Position numbers and translations under genes: made by a program
Shown: positions 15,351 through 22,857 of the stretch, one piece after another
Position numbering within the stretch: the first letter of the stretch is position 1
Layout: each line of letters begins with the position of its first letter
Notes under the pieces: model-generated
Seen by the model: the letters and a program-made list of their open reading frames with translations, nothing else
The model's database searches: none
What the model was told of the DNA's origin: nothing
Assembly (NCBI GenBank): GCA_023150415.1
Contig: JAKLKY010000020.1
Span: forward strand, 1 to 32,748
Origin: Alphaproteobacteria bacterium
GTDB lineage: Bacteria; Pseudomonadota; Alphaproteobacteria; Micavibrionales; Micavibrionaceae
Direction of reading: 5' to 3'
Length of the DNA: 32,748 nt

Positions 15351-15407
15351 TCTATAGCTCATTATAACACTAAAAAGTGAGTTATAGAAGTCTTCTCTAT
15401 AACTCAC
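15351..15407. promoter_or_regulatory. Operator-like cluster upstream of fic
   Basis: GTGAGTTATAGA (15377-15388) and TCTATAACTCAC (15396-15407) form a perfect 12-bp inverted repeat around 7 bases. A third half-site, TCTATAGCTCA (15351-15361), has one mismatch. The cluster lies 18-74 bases upstream of the fic start on the minus strand and is the natural place for a repressor of the fic-abiV unit. It could also act as a bidirectional element for the M42-like gene. Confidence 0.6.
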
Positions 15408-15527
15408 CTAACAATATGGATTTGAGAAATATGCCGCTTTTCCCCCACAATCCCTTGATCTCGCCACACTTTCGGGAAAGAATAATACCCGTAAAGTTTG
15501 CCTTAACCTGCGGTGCCACGTCGCGCC

Positions 15528-16712
15528 ATGAAAGACCAGACCGTGATCACCCGCACCCGCGATCATATGACCAAACTGGCCCAATCCCTGCGCCGTCGCG
15601 CCGGGCGGATGAAGCGCGGCGCCAAGCGCGGGGCGTTGTCGCTGGGCTTCAACCGGGTCGAGCGCATTATCTCCAAAACGATGGCTTATTTGTCCGTGCC
15701 CTGCGTGGTGGGGCATGAACGCATTTTTTTAAAATATCTGCGCCGCGACTTTCACAGTCTGGGCTTCGTCACCACCGATCACGACGGCCTGATGGCTGTG
15801 CATGGCAAGCGCCCGCACAGTGCCATTATTTGCGTCCATGTCGACCGCCACGGGCTGGTCAGTCTGGGCGAGGGGGTCTATGAATACGCGGCGCAGCTGG
15901 TGCGCGAGATGAAATACGGCGAAGCCAACCCGGCCTCGCAGATCGAAATTCAGAACATCGCGCGCCGCTTCATTGGCGAGAATATGCTGGCCTATGATGC
16001 CGATAGCGGCGTAATCCTTGGGCAAGGCACGATCGCCGCTTACGAAACGGCTGAGGCCAGCGGTAACGCCTTGTTCACCGTACCCGCCATCGATGTGCCG
16101 CTGCCGCCTGGCATTCCGGTGGCTTATGCGCGTACCGCGCGGGTGGAGACCGAGTATTTCAAGGGCCAGCTTGATAACGCCATTTCCCTGGCCGTGATGC
16201 ATGCGCTGTTCACGCGCGGGTTCGAGGGCACCTGCCTGTTCACCACCGAAGAAGAAATCGGCAAGAGCTGGGTTCACATCGCGCGCTACCTGGACGAGCG
16301 CAAGATCGAGACGCAAAACCTCATCATCCTGGACACCAGCCCCTATGTCGATACCGAGCCAGTGAAGGAGGGTTACGTCATCTTCCGCCAGCGCGACCGC
16401 AGTGCGATTTTCAATCCGTATATGGCTCGCGCTTTCACAGATCGCGCCAAAGCATTGGGCTTTCCCTGCCATTACAAGGACGCGTATCTGACTGCCATGG
16501 GCAAGAAGCCTGATGAGCTGGGCTCCACTGAGTTGGGCAAACTCGTGCTGCATTCCGGCGGGCGCTGGTCGGGGGCGAGCGTGCAGATTCCCACGCTGCT
16601 TTATCACACCAGTAACGAAACTACGAGCAAACTGGCAATCAAGAATTACTATCGCTTTTTAAAAAGCATTCTGATCGAAGAGCCTATAGATTTTGGCACG
16701 GTGAAGGCATGA
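15528..16712 (+). CDS. M42/M20-like co-catalytic metallopeptidase
   Basis: About 394 residues from the ATG at 15528 (an in-frame GTG at 15513 is possible; neither has a clear ribosome-binding site). Candidate dinuclear zinc ligands are seen in the expected order: His/Asp in VHVDRHG, Asp in QLDNAIS, the catalytic Glu pair in TTEEEIG, Asp in ILDTSPY and His near the end in LLYHTSNE. This is the layout of M42/M20 aminopeptidases. The first 35 residues form a basic Arg/Lys-rich extension. Its stop overlaps the start of the next gene (ATGA), and RimK follows, so it probably acts in the same pathway, perhaps removing or trimming glutamate residues (inference). Confidence 0.8.
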   Translation: MKDQTVITRTRDHMTKLAQSLRRRAGRMKRGAKRGALSLGFNRVERIISKTMAYLSVPCVVGHERIFLKYLRRDFHSLGFVTTDHDGLMAVHGKRPHSAIICVHVDRHGLVSLGEGVYEYAAQLVREMKYGEANPASQIEIQNIARRFIGENMLAYDADSGVILGQGTIAAYETAEASGNALFTVPAIDVPLPPGIPVAYARTARVETEYFKGQLDNAISLAVMHALFTRGFEGTCLFTTEEEIGKSWVHIARYLDERKIETQNLIILDTSPYVDTEPVKEGYVIFRQRDRSAIFNPYMARAFTDRAKALGFPCHYKDAYLTAMGKKPDELGSTELGKLVLHSGGRWSGASVQIPTLLYHTSNETTSKLAIKNYYRFLKSILIEEPIDFGTVKA

Positions 16713-17194
16713 TCAAGCGCGGCACGCGTCTGCAGAAAATGAAAATTGGGTGGGAGGAATGGTGCGCCCTTCCCAGCCTTGAACTGCCCGCTGTTCTGGC
16801 CAAGGTGGACACGGGGGCCAAGACATCAGCGCTGCATGCATTTGATATTGAACCCTATGTCTGGCATCACCAGAATTATGTGCGGTTCAAGGTGCATCCG
16901 TTGCCGCATGACCGCAAATTGACCTGCATCTGCGAAGCGCCGCTCTCCGAACGCCGCGTGGTCATCAGCTCAAACGGCGAGCGCGAATTGCGCCCTGTCA
17001 TCCTCACAAAATTGCAATTTGGTGAGCGCATCATCACCGCCGAGCTAACCCTCACATCTCGGCACAAAATGGCTTTCCGCATGCTGCTGGGCCGCGAAGC
17101 GTTGCGCAAGGCGCGGTTTATTGTCGATCCTGCCAAATCCTATATTTTAGGACGGGTGCGGGAACCTTTATCACTGTATGATGTTGATGCTTGA
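16709..17194 (+). CDS. Retropepsin-like 'ATP-dependent zinc protease' family protein (RimB-like)
   Basis: A 161-residue protein of the family annotated as putative ATP-dependent zinc protease (Pfam Zn_protease), which has a retropepsin-like fold and carries the aspartyl-protease-like motif VDTGAKTSALHA at about residues 31-42. The later conserved block 'MAFRMLLGREALRKARFIVDPAKSY' is also typical. Members are almost always next to rimK; in Pseudomonas, RimB is a protease acting with RimK on glutamylated ribosomal protein S6. Starts at the ATGA overlap with the peptidase gene; an internal ATG at 16739 (MKIGW) is an alternative. Confidence 0.88.
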   Translation: MIKRGTRLQKMKIGWEEWCALPSLELPAVLAKVDTGAKTSALHAFDIEPYVWHHQNYVRFKVHPLPHDRKLTCICEAPLSERRVVISSNGERELRPVILTKLQFGERIITAELTLTSRHKMAFRMLLGREALRKARFIVDPAKSYILGRVREPLSLYDVDA

Positions 17195-17215
17195 ATATTT
17201 AAAAAAGGGGATTTC

Positions 17216-18115
17216 ATGAGAATAGCACTTTTTGCCTCCGATCCGGATTTATACTCCAACCGAAGGATTATCGAGGCCGGGCAATCGCGCGGTCATGACA
17301 TGCACTTTGTTGCAATTAAAAACTGCTACATGAATATCACAGACCAAAACCCCGAGATTCATTATCGCGGCGGCGAAATCCTGGAGCCTTACGACGCTGT
17401 CATCCCGCGCGTGCGCCCGGCGATTACCTTCTACGCCAGCGCCGTTTTACGCCAGTTCGAGATCCAAGGCTCTTACATCCTCAACGGGCCGCTTTCGATT
17501 GTGAAGGCGCAGGATAAGCTGCGCACCTTGCAGACGCTGTGCGCCGATGAAATTCCTATCCCCCGTACGGGGTTTGCCAATTCGCCGCTGGACACGAAAG
17601 ACTTGATCAAAATGGTGGGCGGCACGCCGCTGGTCATCAAGTTGCTGGAGGGCACACAGGGCACGGGTGTTGTGCTGGCCGAAACCGACAACGCGGCCGA
17701 GAGTGTGATCAACGCCTTTAAATCCCTGCGCGCGAATATTCTGGTGCAGGAATTCATCCAGGAATCGCGCGGCGTGGATCTACGCTGCTTTGTCATCGGC
17801 GATAAGGTCGTCGCTGCCATGGAACGGCGCGCTGCCAAGGGTGAATTTCGGGCGAATATTCATCTGGGCGGGACGGGCTTTCCGGTGAAAATCTCAACCG
17901 AGGAGCGTAAAATCGCGGTATCTGCAGCCAAGGCCGTCGGTCTCAAAGTTTCTGGCGTCGATCTGATCCGCGCCAAGGATGGCCCCAAAGTACTGGAGGT
18001 CAATTCATCGCCGGGACTGGAAGGCGTGGAAAAGGCCACCAAAATCGACATCGCCGGCCAGATGATCGAATATATCGAGCGCATGGTCGAGAAGCGGCGG
18101 CAGAAGAGTAGTTAA
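17216..18115 (+). CDS. rimK: RimK-type glutamate ligase (ribosomal protein S6 modification)
   Basis: A 299-residue ATP-grasp ligase of normal RimK length. RimK adds glutamates to the C-terminus of ribosomal protein S6 and can make poly-alpha-glutamate. Recognisable features are the N-terminal 'ALFASDPDLYSNRRIIEAGQ', the conserved 'PRVRPAITFYASAVLRQFE', ATP-binding 'VIKLLEGTQGTGVVLAE' and 'VQEFIQESRGVDLRCFVIG', the 'RRAAKGEFRANIHLGGTG' substrate loop, and the Mg ligands in 'VLEVNSSPGLEGVE'. AGGGG precedes the ATG. It is the third gene of a compact unit after the metallopeptidase and the RimB-like gene. Confidence 0.94.
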   Translation: MRIALFASDPDLYSNRRIIEAGQSRGHDMHFVAIKNCYMNITDQNPEIHYRGGEILEPYDAVIPRVRPAITFYASAVLRQFEIQGSYILNGPLSIVKAQDKLRTLQTLCADEIPIPRTGFANSPLDTKDLIKMVGGTPLVIKLLEGTQGTGVVLAETDNAAESVINAFKSLRANILVQEFIQESRGVDLRCFVIGDKVVAAMERRAAKGEFRANIHLGGTGFPVKISTEERKIAVSAAKAVGLKVSGVDLIRAKDGPKVLEVNSSPGLEGVEKATKIDIAGQMIEYIERMVEKRRQKSS

Positions 18116-18169
18116 CAGATCATCAGAATGCGTATTGTCCTGTTGAGGGTTCGGGGCTAATCTTTGCCC

Positions 18170-20203
18170 ATGACGGTACCGCATCCCGCCGCCCAACAAA
18201 CCGCGCCATCGGTTCTCTGGCATCCGGACCCTAACGTCAAGGACAGCCGCATCGCACGCTTCGCGCGGTTTGCCCAGACGCGTGGCGGGCCGGATTTGAA
18301 CGCCTACGACACGGCCGGATTTCAAAAGCTGCATCGCTGGTCTGTGGAAAAATCCGAAGAGTTCTGGTCTGCGCTGTGGGATTTTTGTGCGGTGGTGGGG
18401 GAAAAATCCGGGCCGGTGATCGAACCCGTTGCCCATGTGCCCTGGACGCAGTTTTTTGTGCAAGCGCAGATCAACTACACCGAAAATATATTCCACCACG
18501 CACCCAAGGATGAGACCACGCCCGCGCTGATAGCGCGTTGCCAAAATGGCCCCAGCCGCATCGTCACCTGGCGCGAACTCAAAGACTCCGTCAGTCGCTG
18601 GGAACAGGCCTTGCGCGCCGCAGGCCTGCATGAAGGCGAGCGTGTCGCTGTCTATCTTCCCAACATCCCGGAGACGATTTTCATTTTCCTGGCGGCGGCA
18701 AATATCGGCGCTGTCTTTGCCTCTGCGGGAATGGAAATGGGCCCTGCCGATCTCATCAGTCGTCTTTCGCAGGTGGCGCCGAAAATGCTGATCGCAGGCG
18801 ATGGCTATATCCATGGCGCGAAATCCATTGAACGTTTGAGCGTCTTGCCGCACATTGCGCAATCCTTGCCCAGCATTCAAAAAATCATTGTGCACGGCGT
18901 GACTGATGCGCAACCAGCGCTCAGCGGATTAACGAACGCGCAAACCAGTTCTGATTTTCTCGCGCCATTTGAACCGGCATCGCTCGTTTTTGCGCGCCGC
19001 GCGTTCAATCATCCTCTGTATATTCTATTTTCCTCGGGCAGCACCGGAAAGCCAAAATGCTTCGAGCATTCTGCGGGTGGTGTTTTGCTCAAGCATCTGT
19101 GTGAAATTGTTTTGCATGCCGACATTACGCCCGGCGATCGTTTCTTCTGCCACACCACGCCCAGCTGGATGATGTGGAACTGGGTGGTAACGGGGCTGGC
19201 GGCGGGTGCGACGCTGATGCTTTATGATGGCAATCCCTTCTACCCCAGCGCGCAGACGCAATGGGATTTTCTGGCCGCGCATCGCTGCACGCATCATGCC
19301 ACGGCGGCGCCTGTCATTCTGGCCTGGCAGCAGACAAAGCTGGATCTGCGCAATACGCAAGGTCTGGAAGAGATGCGCGCGCTGATTTATTCCGCCGCCG
19401 TTCTGCCGCCGCACGGCTTTGATTACATTCATCAATTCATCAAGCCCGATGTGAAAATCCATCCTTTTTCCGGCGGAACGGATATTGTCGGCGGGTTTTT
19501 CTTCGGCAATCTGTTCATGCCGACTTACGCCGGGCAGATCAACGGCCCGGCACTGGGCATGGATGTACAGGCCTGGGACGAACACGGCCAGCCCTGCGCC
19601 GACGGGCAAGCGGGTGAGCTTGTGTGTGTTAATGCTTTCCCCTCCATGCCGCTGCGCTTCCTCAATGATGAAAGCGGCGAACGTTATCGCGCCGAGTATT
19701 TCGATTTCTTTGAAGGAAAAAAAGTTTGGCGGCATGGCGATTCCATCGAGCGCACGCCGCAAGGTCAATACATCATCATCGGCCGGTCGGATGCGACACT
19801 CAATCAAAACGGCGTGCGCATTGGCACCGGCGCGATCTACGATCAGCTTGCACCGTTCATGGATCAGCTCATCGATTTTGCCGCTGTCGATTTTTCCCGC
19901 CCCGATAACAAGCAAACCATTACGGTGCTGTTCTTGCAGTTGAAAGACGGTGGCGATACCGTGCCCGATGCCCTGCAATCCGCCATCAAAAAGGCGGTTA
20001 AGGACAACATTACACCCTATGCTATTCCCACCGAAATCATCGCCGCGCCGGGTATCTTGAAAACACCCAACGGAAAAAAAGCTGAAGTGGTGATCAAAAA
20101 GGCCATTCACGGTAAGGACATCCCCAACCCTTCGCTCTATGGCGCGGATCTGGTGGGGTATTATCAGGGTGTCGGAAAATCCCTGAGCGAGAAATATAAA
20201 TAG
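18170..20203 (+). CDS. aacS: Acetoacetyl-CoA synthetase (acetoacetate--CoA ligase)
   Basis: A 677-residue acyl-AMP-forming ligase. The N-terminal 'LWHPDPNVKDSRIARFARF' and the internal 'HTTPSWMMWNWVVTGLAAGATLMLYDGNPFYP' and 'HPFSGGTDIVGGFFFGN' are typical of AacS rather than Acs. The P-loop is [10 protein letters not shown], with Cys in place of the usual final Gly, and the C-terminal catalytic lysine lies in 'KTPNGKKAEVVIKKAI'. The enzyme channels acetoacetate (for example from polyhydroxybutyrate breakdown) into acetoacetyl-CoA. ATG at 18170 is preferred over an in-frame TTG at 18164. It is 54 bases after rimK but functionally unrelated. Confidence 0.93.
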   Translation: MTVPHPAAQQTAPSVLWHPDPNVKDSRIARFARFAQTRGGPDLNAYDTAGFQKLHRWSVEKSEEFWSALWDFCAVVGEKSGPVIEPVAHVPWTQFFVQAQINYTENIFHHAPKDETTPALIARCQNGPSRIVTWRELKDSVSRWEQALRAAGLHEGERVAVYLPNIPETIFIFLAAANIGAVFASAGMEMGPADLISRLSQVAPKMLIAGDGYIHGAKSIERLSVLPHIAQSLPSIQKIIVHGVTDAQPALSGLTNAQTSSDFLAPFEPASLVFARRAFNHPLYILFSSGSTGKPKCFEHSAGGVLLKHLCEIVLHADITPGDRFFCHTTPSWMMWNWVVTGLAAGATLMLYDGNPFYPSAQTQWDFLAAHRCTHHATAAPVILAWQQTKLDLRNTQGLEEMRALIYSAAVLPPHGFDYIHQFIKPDVKIHPFSGGTDIVGGFFFGNLFMPTYAGQINGPALGMDVQAWDEHGQPCADGQAGELVCVNAFPSMPLRFLNDESGERYRAEYFDFFEGKKVWRHGDSIERTPQGQYIIIGRSDATLNQNGVRIGTGAIYDQLAPFMDQLIDFAAVDFSRPDNKQTITVLFLQLKDGGDTVPDALQSAIKKAVKDNITPYAIPTEIIAAPGILKTPNGKKAEVVIKKAIHGKDIPNPSLYGADLVGYYQGVGKSLSEKYK

Positions 20204-20238
20204 TTCTTTATATTTTCTTATTTTGTTCTATAATGTTC
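20203..20238. promoter_or_regulatory. GTTC-repeat region, possible alphaproteobacterial LexA site
   Basis: GTTC at 20203-20206 is followed after 7 bases by TTTC (20214-20217), one mismatch from the alphaproteobacterial LexA consensus GTTC-N7-GTTC. A second pair, GTTC-TATAAT-GTTC (20225-20238), has a 6-base spacer and encloses a perfect TATAAT that could serve as a -10 element immediately before the ATG at 20241. Neither is an exact box. Confidence 0.35.
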
Positions 20239-20240
20239 GC

Positions 20241-21506
20241 ATGCAGCGCGAGCCCGGATTGAAATGGTTGTTCCTCGACCTCAACAGTTATTTTGCCAGC
20301 GTTGAACAGCAGGAAAATCCGGAATTGCGCGGCCGTCCAGTGGCGGTGGTGCCGTTGCTCACCGATTCCACCTGCGCCATTGCCGCCTCGAAAGAGGCCA
20401 AGCTTTACGGCGTGAAAACCGGAACGCCGGTTTATGAAGCCAAGAAAATGTGTCCGGGTCTGCGTTGTGTGCTGGCGCGGCACGATGTGTATGTTGCGTA
20501 TCACGAACGTATCCTGGCCGAGATCATCAAGCACGCGCCCATCAACAAAGTCTGGTCGATCGATGAATGCTCCAGCCGCCTGCCGCCCGGCCGCCGCCCC
20601 CATGAAAAGGCGATTGAAATCGCGCGCAATATCAAAACAGGTCTGCGGGAGAACATCGGTGCGCATGTCACAGCCTCCATCGGCATTGCGCCCAATTCCC
20701 TGCTGGCCAAAATCGCCGCCGACATGAAAAAACCCGACGGCCTGACCCTGATCGCACAGGAAGATCTGCCGGGCCCGTTGCTGGATCTCAAACTCACCGA
20801 CATCCCCGGCGTGGGCGCGAATATGGAGCGCCGCCTGCACAAGGCCGGCATCCGCACAATGGAGCAACTCTGGCACACCGCCCCCAAACAGATGCGCAAA
20901 ATCTGGTCCAGCGTGCAGGGCGAACGCTTGTGGTACTGGCTGCATGGCTATGATTTTGAAACGCCCGAGACGGGCAATGTCATGATCGGCCATTCACGCG
21001 TGCTCGATCCCGATCTGCGCCCCCCTGATAGCGCGCGGCTGATGGCGCGGCGTTTGCTGGTTAAGGCTGTGTACCGCCTGCGCCGCAAAGGGTTTTACGC
21101 CACCACCCTGTCCTTAAGCGTCCGCAGCGTTCTGGGCCAGCGCTGGGCGGGGGAGCGGCGCGTCACGCCCGCCTGCGATCCGTTTACGTTTTTGCAGGCG
21201 CTGGAGGAATTATGGACGCGGATGAGCATAGCGAATTCACAGCGCATCAATCTCAAGAAAATTTCTGTCCTGCTCACCGGCCTTAAACGCGCCGATGAAA
21301 TCACAGGCGACATGCTGGCCGCCTCGCCAGCGCAGATCCGCCGGATGCAGAAGCAAGAAGCGCTGGCTGCGGCGCTGGACCGGCTGCAAAACAAATATCA
21401 GAAGGAAACCGTATGGCTGGGCGTAACCCCAAAAACCCTTGTGGGCCATGTTGGCACAAAAATAGCCTTCGCCCGTGTACCCGAACGCGAGGAATTCTGG
21501 CATTAA
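20241..21506 (+). CDS. Y-family translesion DNA polymerase (DinB-like)
   Basis: About 421 residues. The first catalytic Asp lies in 'FLDLNSYFASVEQQ', and the second acidic pair in 'VWSIDECSSRL' matches the SIDE signature of active Y-family polymerases. The thumb helix-hairpin-helix is 'LTDIPGVGANMERRLHKAGI', and a little-finger domain follows (about 255-370). The acidic residues argue for an active polymerase, unlike ImuB, which lacks them. The central part resembles the divergent 'DNA polymerase Y family' group more than classical DinB. The frame runs back to TTG at 20223, but ATG at 20241 fits the protein start. GTTC repeats upstream suggest SOS control. Confidence 0.88.
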   Translation: MQREPGLKWLFLDLNSYFASVEQQENPELRGRPVAVVPLLTDSTCAIAASKEAKLYGVKTGTPVYEAKKMCPGLRCVLARHDVYVAYHERILAEIIKHAPINKVWSIDECSSRLPPGRRPHEKAIEIARNIKTGLRENIGAHVTASIGIAPNSLLAKIAADMKKPDGLTLIAQEDLPGPLLDLKLTDIPGVGANMERRLHKAGIRTMEQLWHTAPKQMRKIWSSVQGERLWYWLHGYDFETPETGNVMIGHSRVLDPDLRPPDSARLMARRLLVKAVYRLRRKGFYATTLSLSVRSVLGQRWAGERRVTPACDPFTFLQALEELWTRMSIANSQRINLKKISVLLTGLKRADEITGDMLAASPAQIRRMQKQEALAAALDRLQNKYQKETVWLGVTPKTLVGHVGTKIAFARVPEREEFWH

Positions 21507-21520
21507 TAAGATTGGAAAAT

Positions 21521-21811
21521 TTAAGCGTTTTGCGAAAGGAAGTCGCGGTCCGCGCCTAGGGATTGCTTTTCATCCTTTTCCAGCAAAGCCCGGGTTTCGC
21601 GTGCTGCTTCTTCGGCCTGCGCCTGAGACAGTTCGCGCGCGCGCTGGGAAATCTCGACCTTATCTTCCGTCCTCTCGGCGCGCTTGGCCTCTTTGGCATC
21701 ATCAGCAGCTTTATTTTCTGCCTTGTTCTCAGCCTTGCGCTGGCGCACCTCATCGGCGCGCTTGGCCTGAAGATTTGGAATGGAGCTTACGCCCCCTGCT
21801 GCATCAACCAT
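21521..21811 (-). CDS. Small charged Lys/Glu-rich protein, 96 aa
   Basis: An unrecognised soluble protein with very high Ala/Lys/Glu/Arg content, largely helical or disordered. The segment 'EDKVEISQRARELSQAQAEEAA' (about residues 49-70) recalls the D-x-V-E-I-S-x-R-A-R-E-L pattern found in FlgM-like anti-sigma factors and other small flagellar-associated proteins, but the match is short. It is convergent with the polymerase gene, ending 14 bases away. GAAAGGGG lies before the start on the minus strand, a good ribosome-binding site. Confidence 0.6.
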   Translation of the reverse strand: MVDAAGGVSSIPNLQAKRADEVRQRKAENKAENKAADDAKEAKRAERTEDKVEISQRARELSQAQAEEAARETRALLEKDEKQSLGADRDFLSQNA

Positions 21812-21974
21812 GATGGAACCCCTTTCTTGTACTACCCAGGTCTAGTTTATGCCGAAATGGTTAAAAAAGTCTATCTACGGCTATAAGTATACATAATTTA
21901 TTACAAGCCCCTTGCATCCCGGAGCAAGACCCTTACTTTATGCGTAGGAAATGCAACTCATAAAGGAGACCTTC

Positions 21975-22595
21975 ATGTCTTTCACCTTGCCTGAACTGCC
22001 TTATGCCTATGATGCCCTGGCACCTTATATGTCGCGCGAGACGCTGGAGTTTCATCATGATAAGCACCACAAAGCCTATGTCGATAAGGGCAATGAGCTA
22101 ATCGTCGGCACGGGGCAGGAAGGTAAATCGCTGGAAGAAGCGATGCTCTGGGCGCACAAGAACAACCCCGGCCTGTTTAATCAGTTGGGCCAACACTTCA
22201 ACCACATCCATTTCTGGCACTGGATGAAAAAGGGCGGCGGTGGAAAATCTTTGCCTGGCGCGCTCGATAAATCTATCACCGGTGACCTGGGCGGCTATGA
22301 CGCGTTTCGCGACGCGTTCGTGAAGGCGGGCATGGGGCAGTTTGGCTCCGGCTGGTGCTGGCTGGCGATCGATAACAAAACCGGCAAGCTGGAGATCACC
22401 AAAACCCCCAACGGCGAAAATCCGCTGGTGCACGGCAAAACGCCCTTGCTGGGCTGCGACGTGTGGGAGCACAGCTATTACATCGACTACCGCAACGCGC
22501 GGCAGAAATATCTCGAAGCCTTCGTTGATAATCTCGTGAACTGGGATTATGTGGGCCAGCTATTCGAAAAGGGTCCAATCAAACTCGCGGCGTAA
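21975..22595 (+). CDS. sodB: Superoxide dismutase, iron type
   Basis: A 206-residue Fe/Mn superoxide dismutase. Metal ligands are visible: His in LEFHHDKHHKAYV, His in HFNHIHFWHWM, and Asp/His in DVWEHSYYIDYRNAR. The Gln in 'GQHFNH' aligns with the Fe-type glutamine (Gln69 of E. coli SodB) rather than the Mn-type glycine. AAGGAG six bases before the ATG at 21975 decides the start; the frame itself opens earlier at 21951. No signal peptide, so it is cytosolic. It follows a 160-base gap after the divergent small charged gene, without a clear Fur-like box. Confidence 0.95.
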   Translation: MSFTLPELPYAYDALAPYMSRETLEFHHDKHHKAYVDKGNELIVGTGQEGKSLEEAMLWAHKNNPGLFNQLGQHFNHIHFWHWMKKGGGGKSLPGALDKSITGDLGGYDAFRDAFVKAGMGQFGSGWCWLAIDNKTGKLEITKTPNGENPLVHGKTPLLGCDVWEHSYYIDYRNARQKYLEAFVDNLVNWDYVGQLFEKGPIKLAA

Positions 22596-22662
22596 AACCG
22601 ATTGCGTTATTTCGTAATATGATATATTCTGCCTGCAATGATATCAGGGAGAGAATAATATT

Positions 22663-22857
22663 ATGATCTTAACAAAAAAATTCTCAGAAATGCTTCAGAA
22701 CGCCGAAGACAAAACCGGCGTTCCAAAAAGAACACTGATTATGGGGGCCCTATACGTGTCTTTATTGATTGCCGGTTTAGCGAATAAGGCACTCGAATAT
22801 GCATCTGACGAAAAGAGCCCGCCAGCCTCAACAACAGCCTTTGGAATTTATCCCTAA
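22663..22857 (+). CDS. Small single-helix membrane protein, 64 aa
   Basis: A 64-residue protein with one membrane segment at about residues 24-42 (TLIMGALYVSLLIAGLANKAL), an N-terminal charged part and a short Pro/Ser-rich tail. AGGGAGAG before the ATG supports translation. No family recognised. The last four bases overlap the end of the convergent secF. Confidence 0.6.
   Translation: MILTKKFSEMLQNAEDKTGVPKRTLIMGALYVSLLIAGLANKALEYASDEKSPPASTTAFGIYP

Noticed and set aside
18005-18913. Minus-strand open frame of 302 codons across the rimK-aacS junction
   Set aside because: It overlaps two clear genes on the other strand and has no family features; treated as a shadow frame.
19025-20110. Long minus-strand open frame (361 codons) inside the acetoacetyl-CoA synthetase gene
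   Set aside because: It is fully antisense to a well-conserved gene, shows no recognisable motif and has the composition expected of the reverse strand of a GC-rich coding region.
21951-21974. Longer superoxide dismutase start at 21951
   Set aside because: AAGGAG sits just before the ATG at 21975 and the family N-terminus (FTLPELPYAYDAL) begins there.
22596-22662. Structured RNA or riboswitch upstream of the 64-aa membrane protein
   Set aside because: The gap is short and AT-rich, and no stable stem or known riboswitch pattern was visible.
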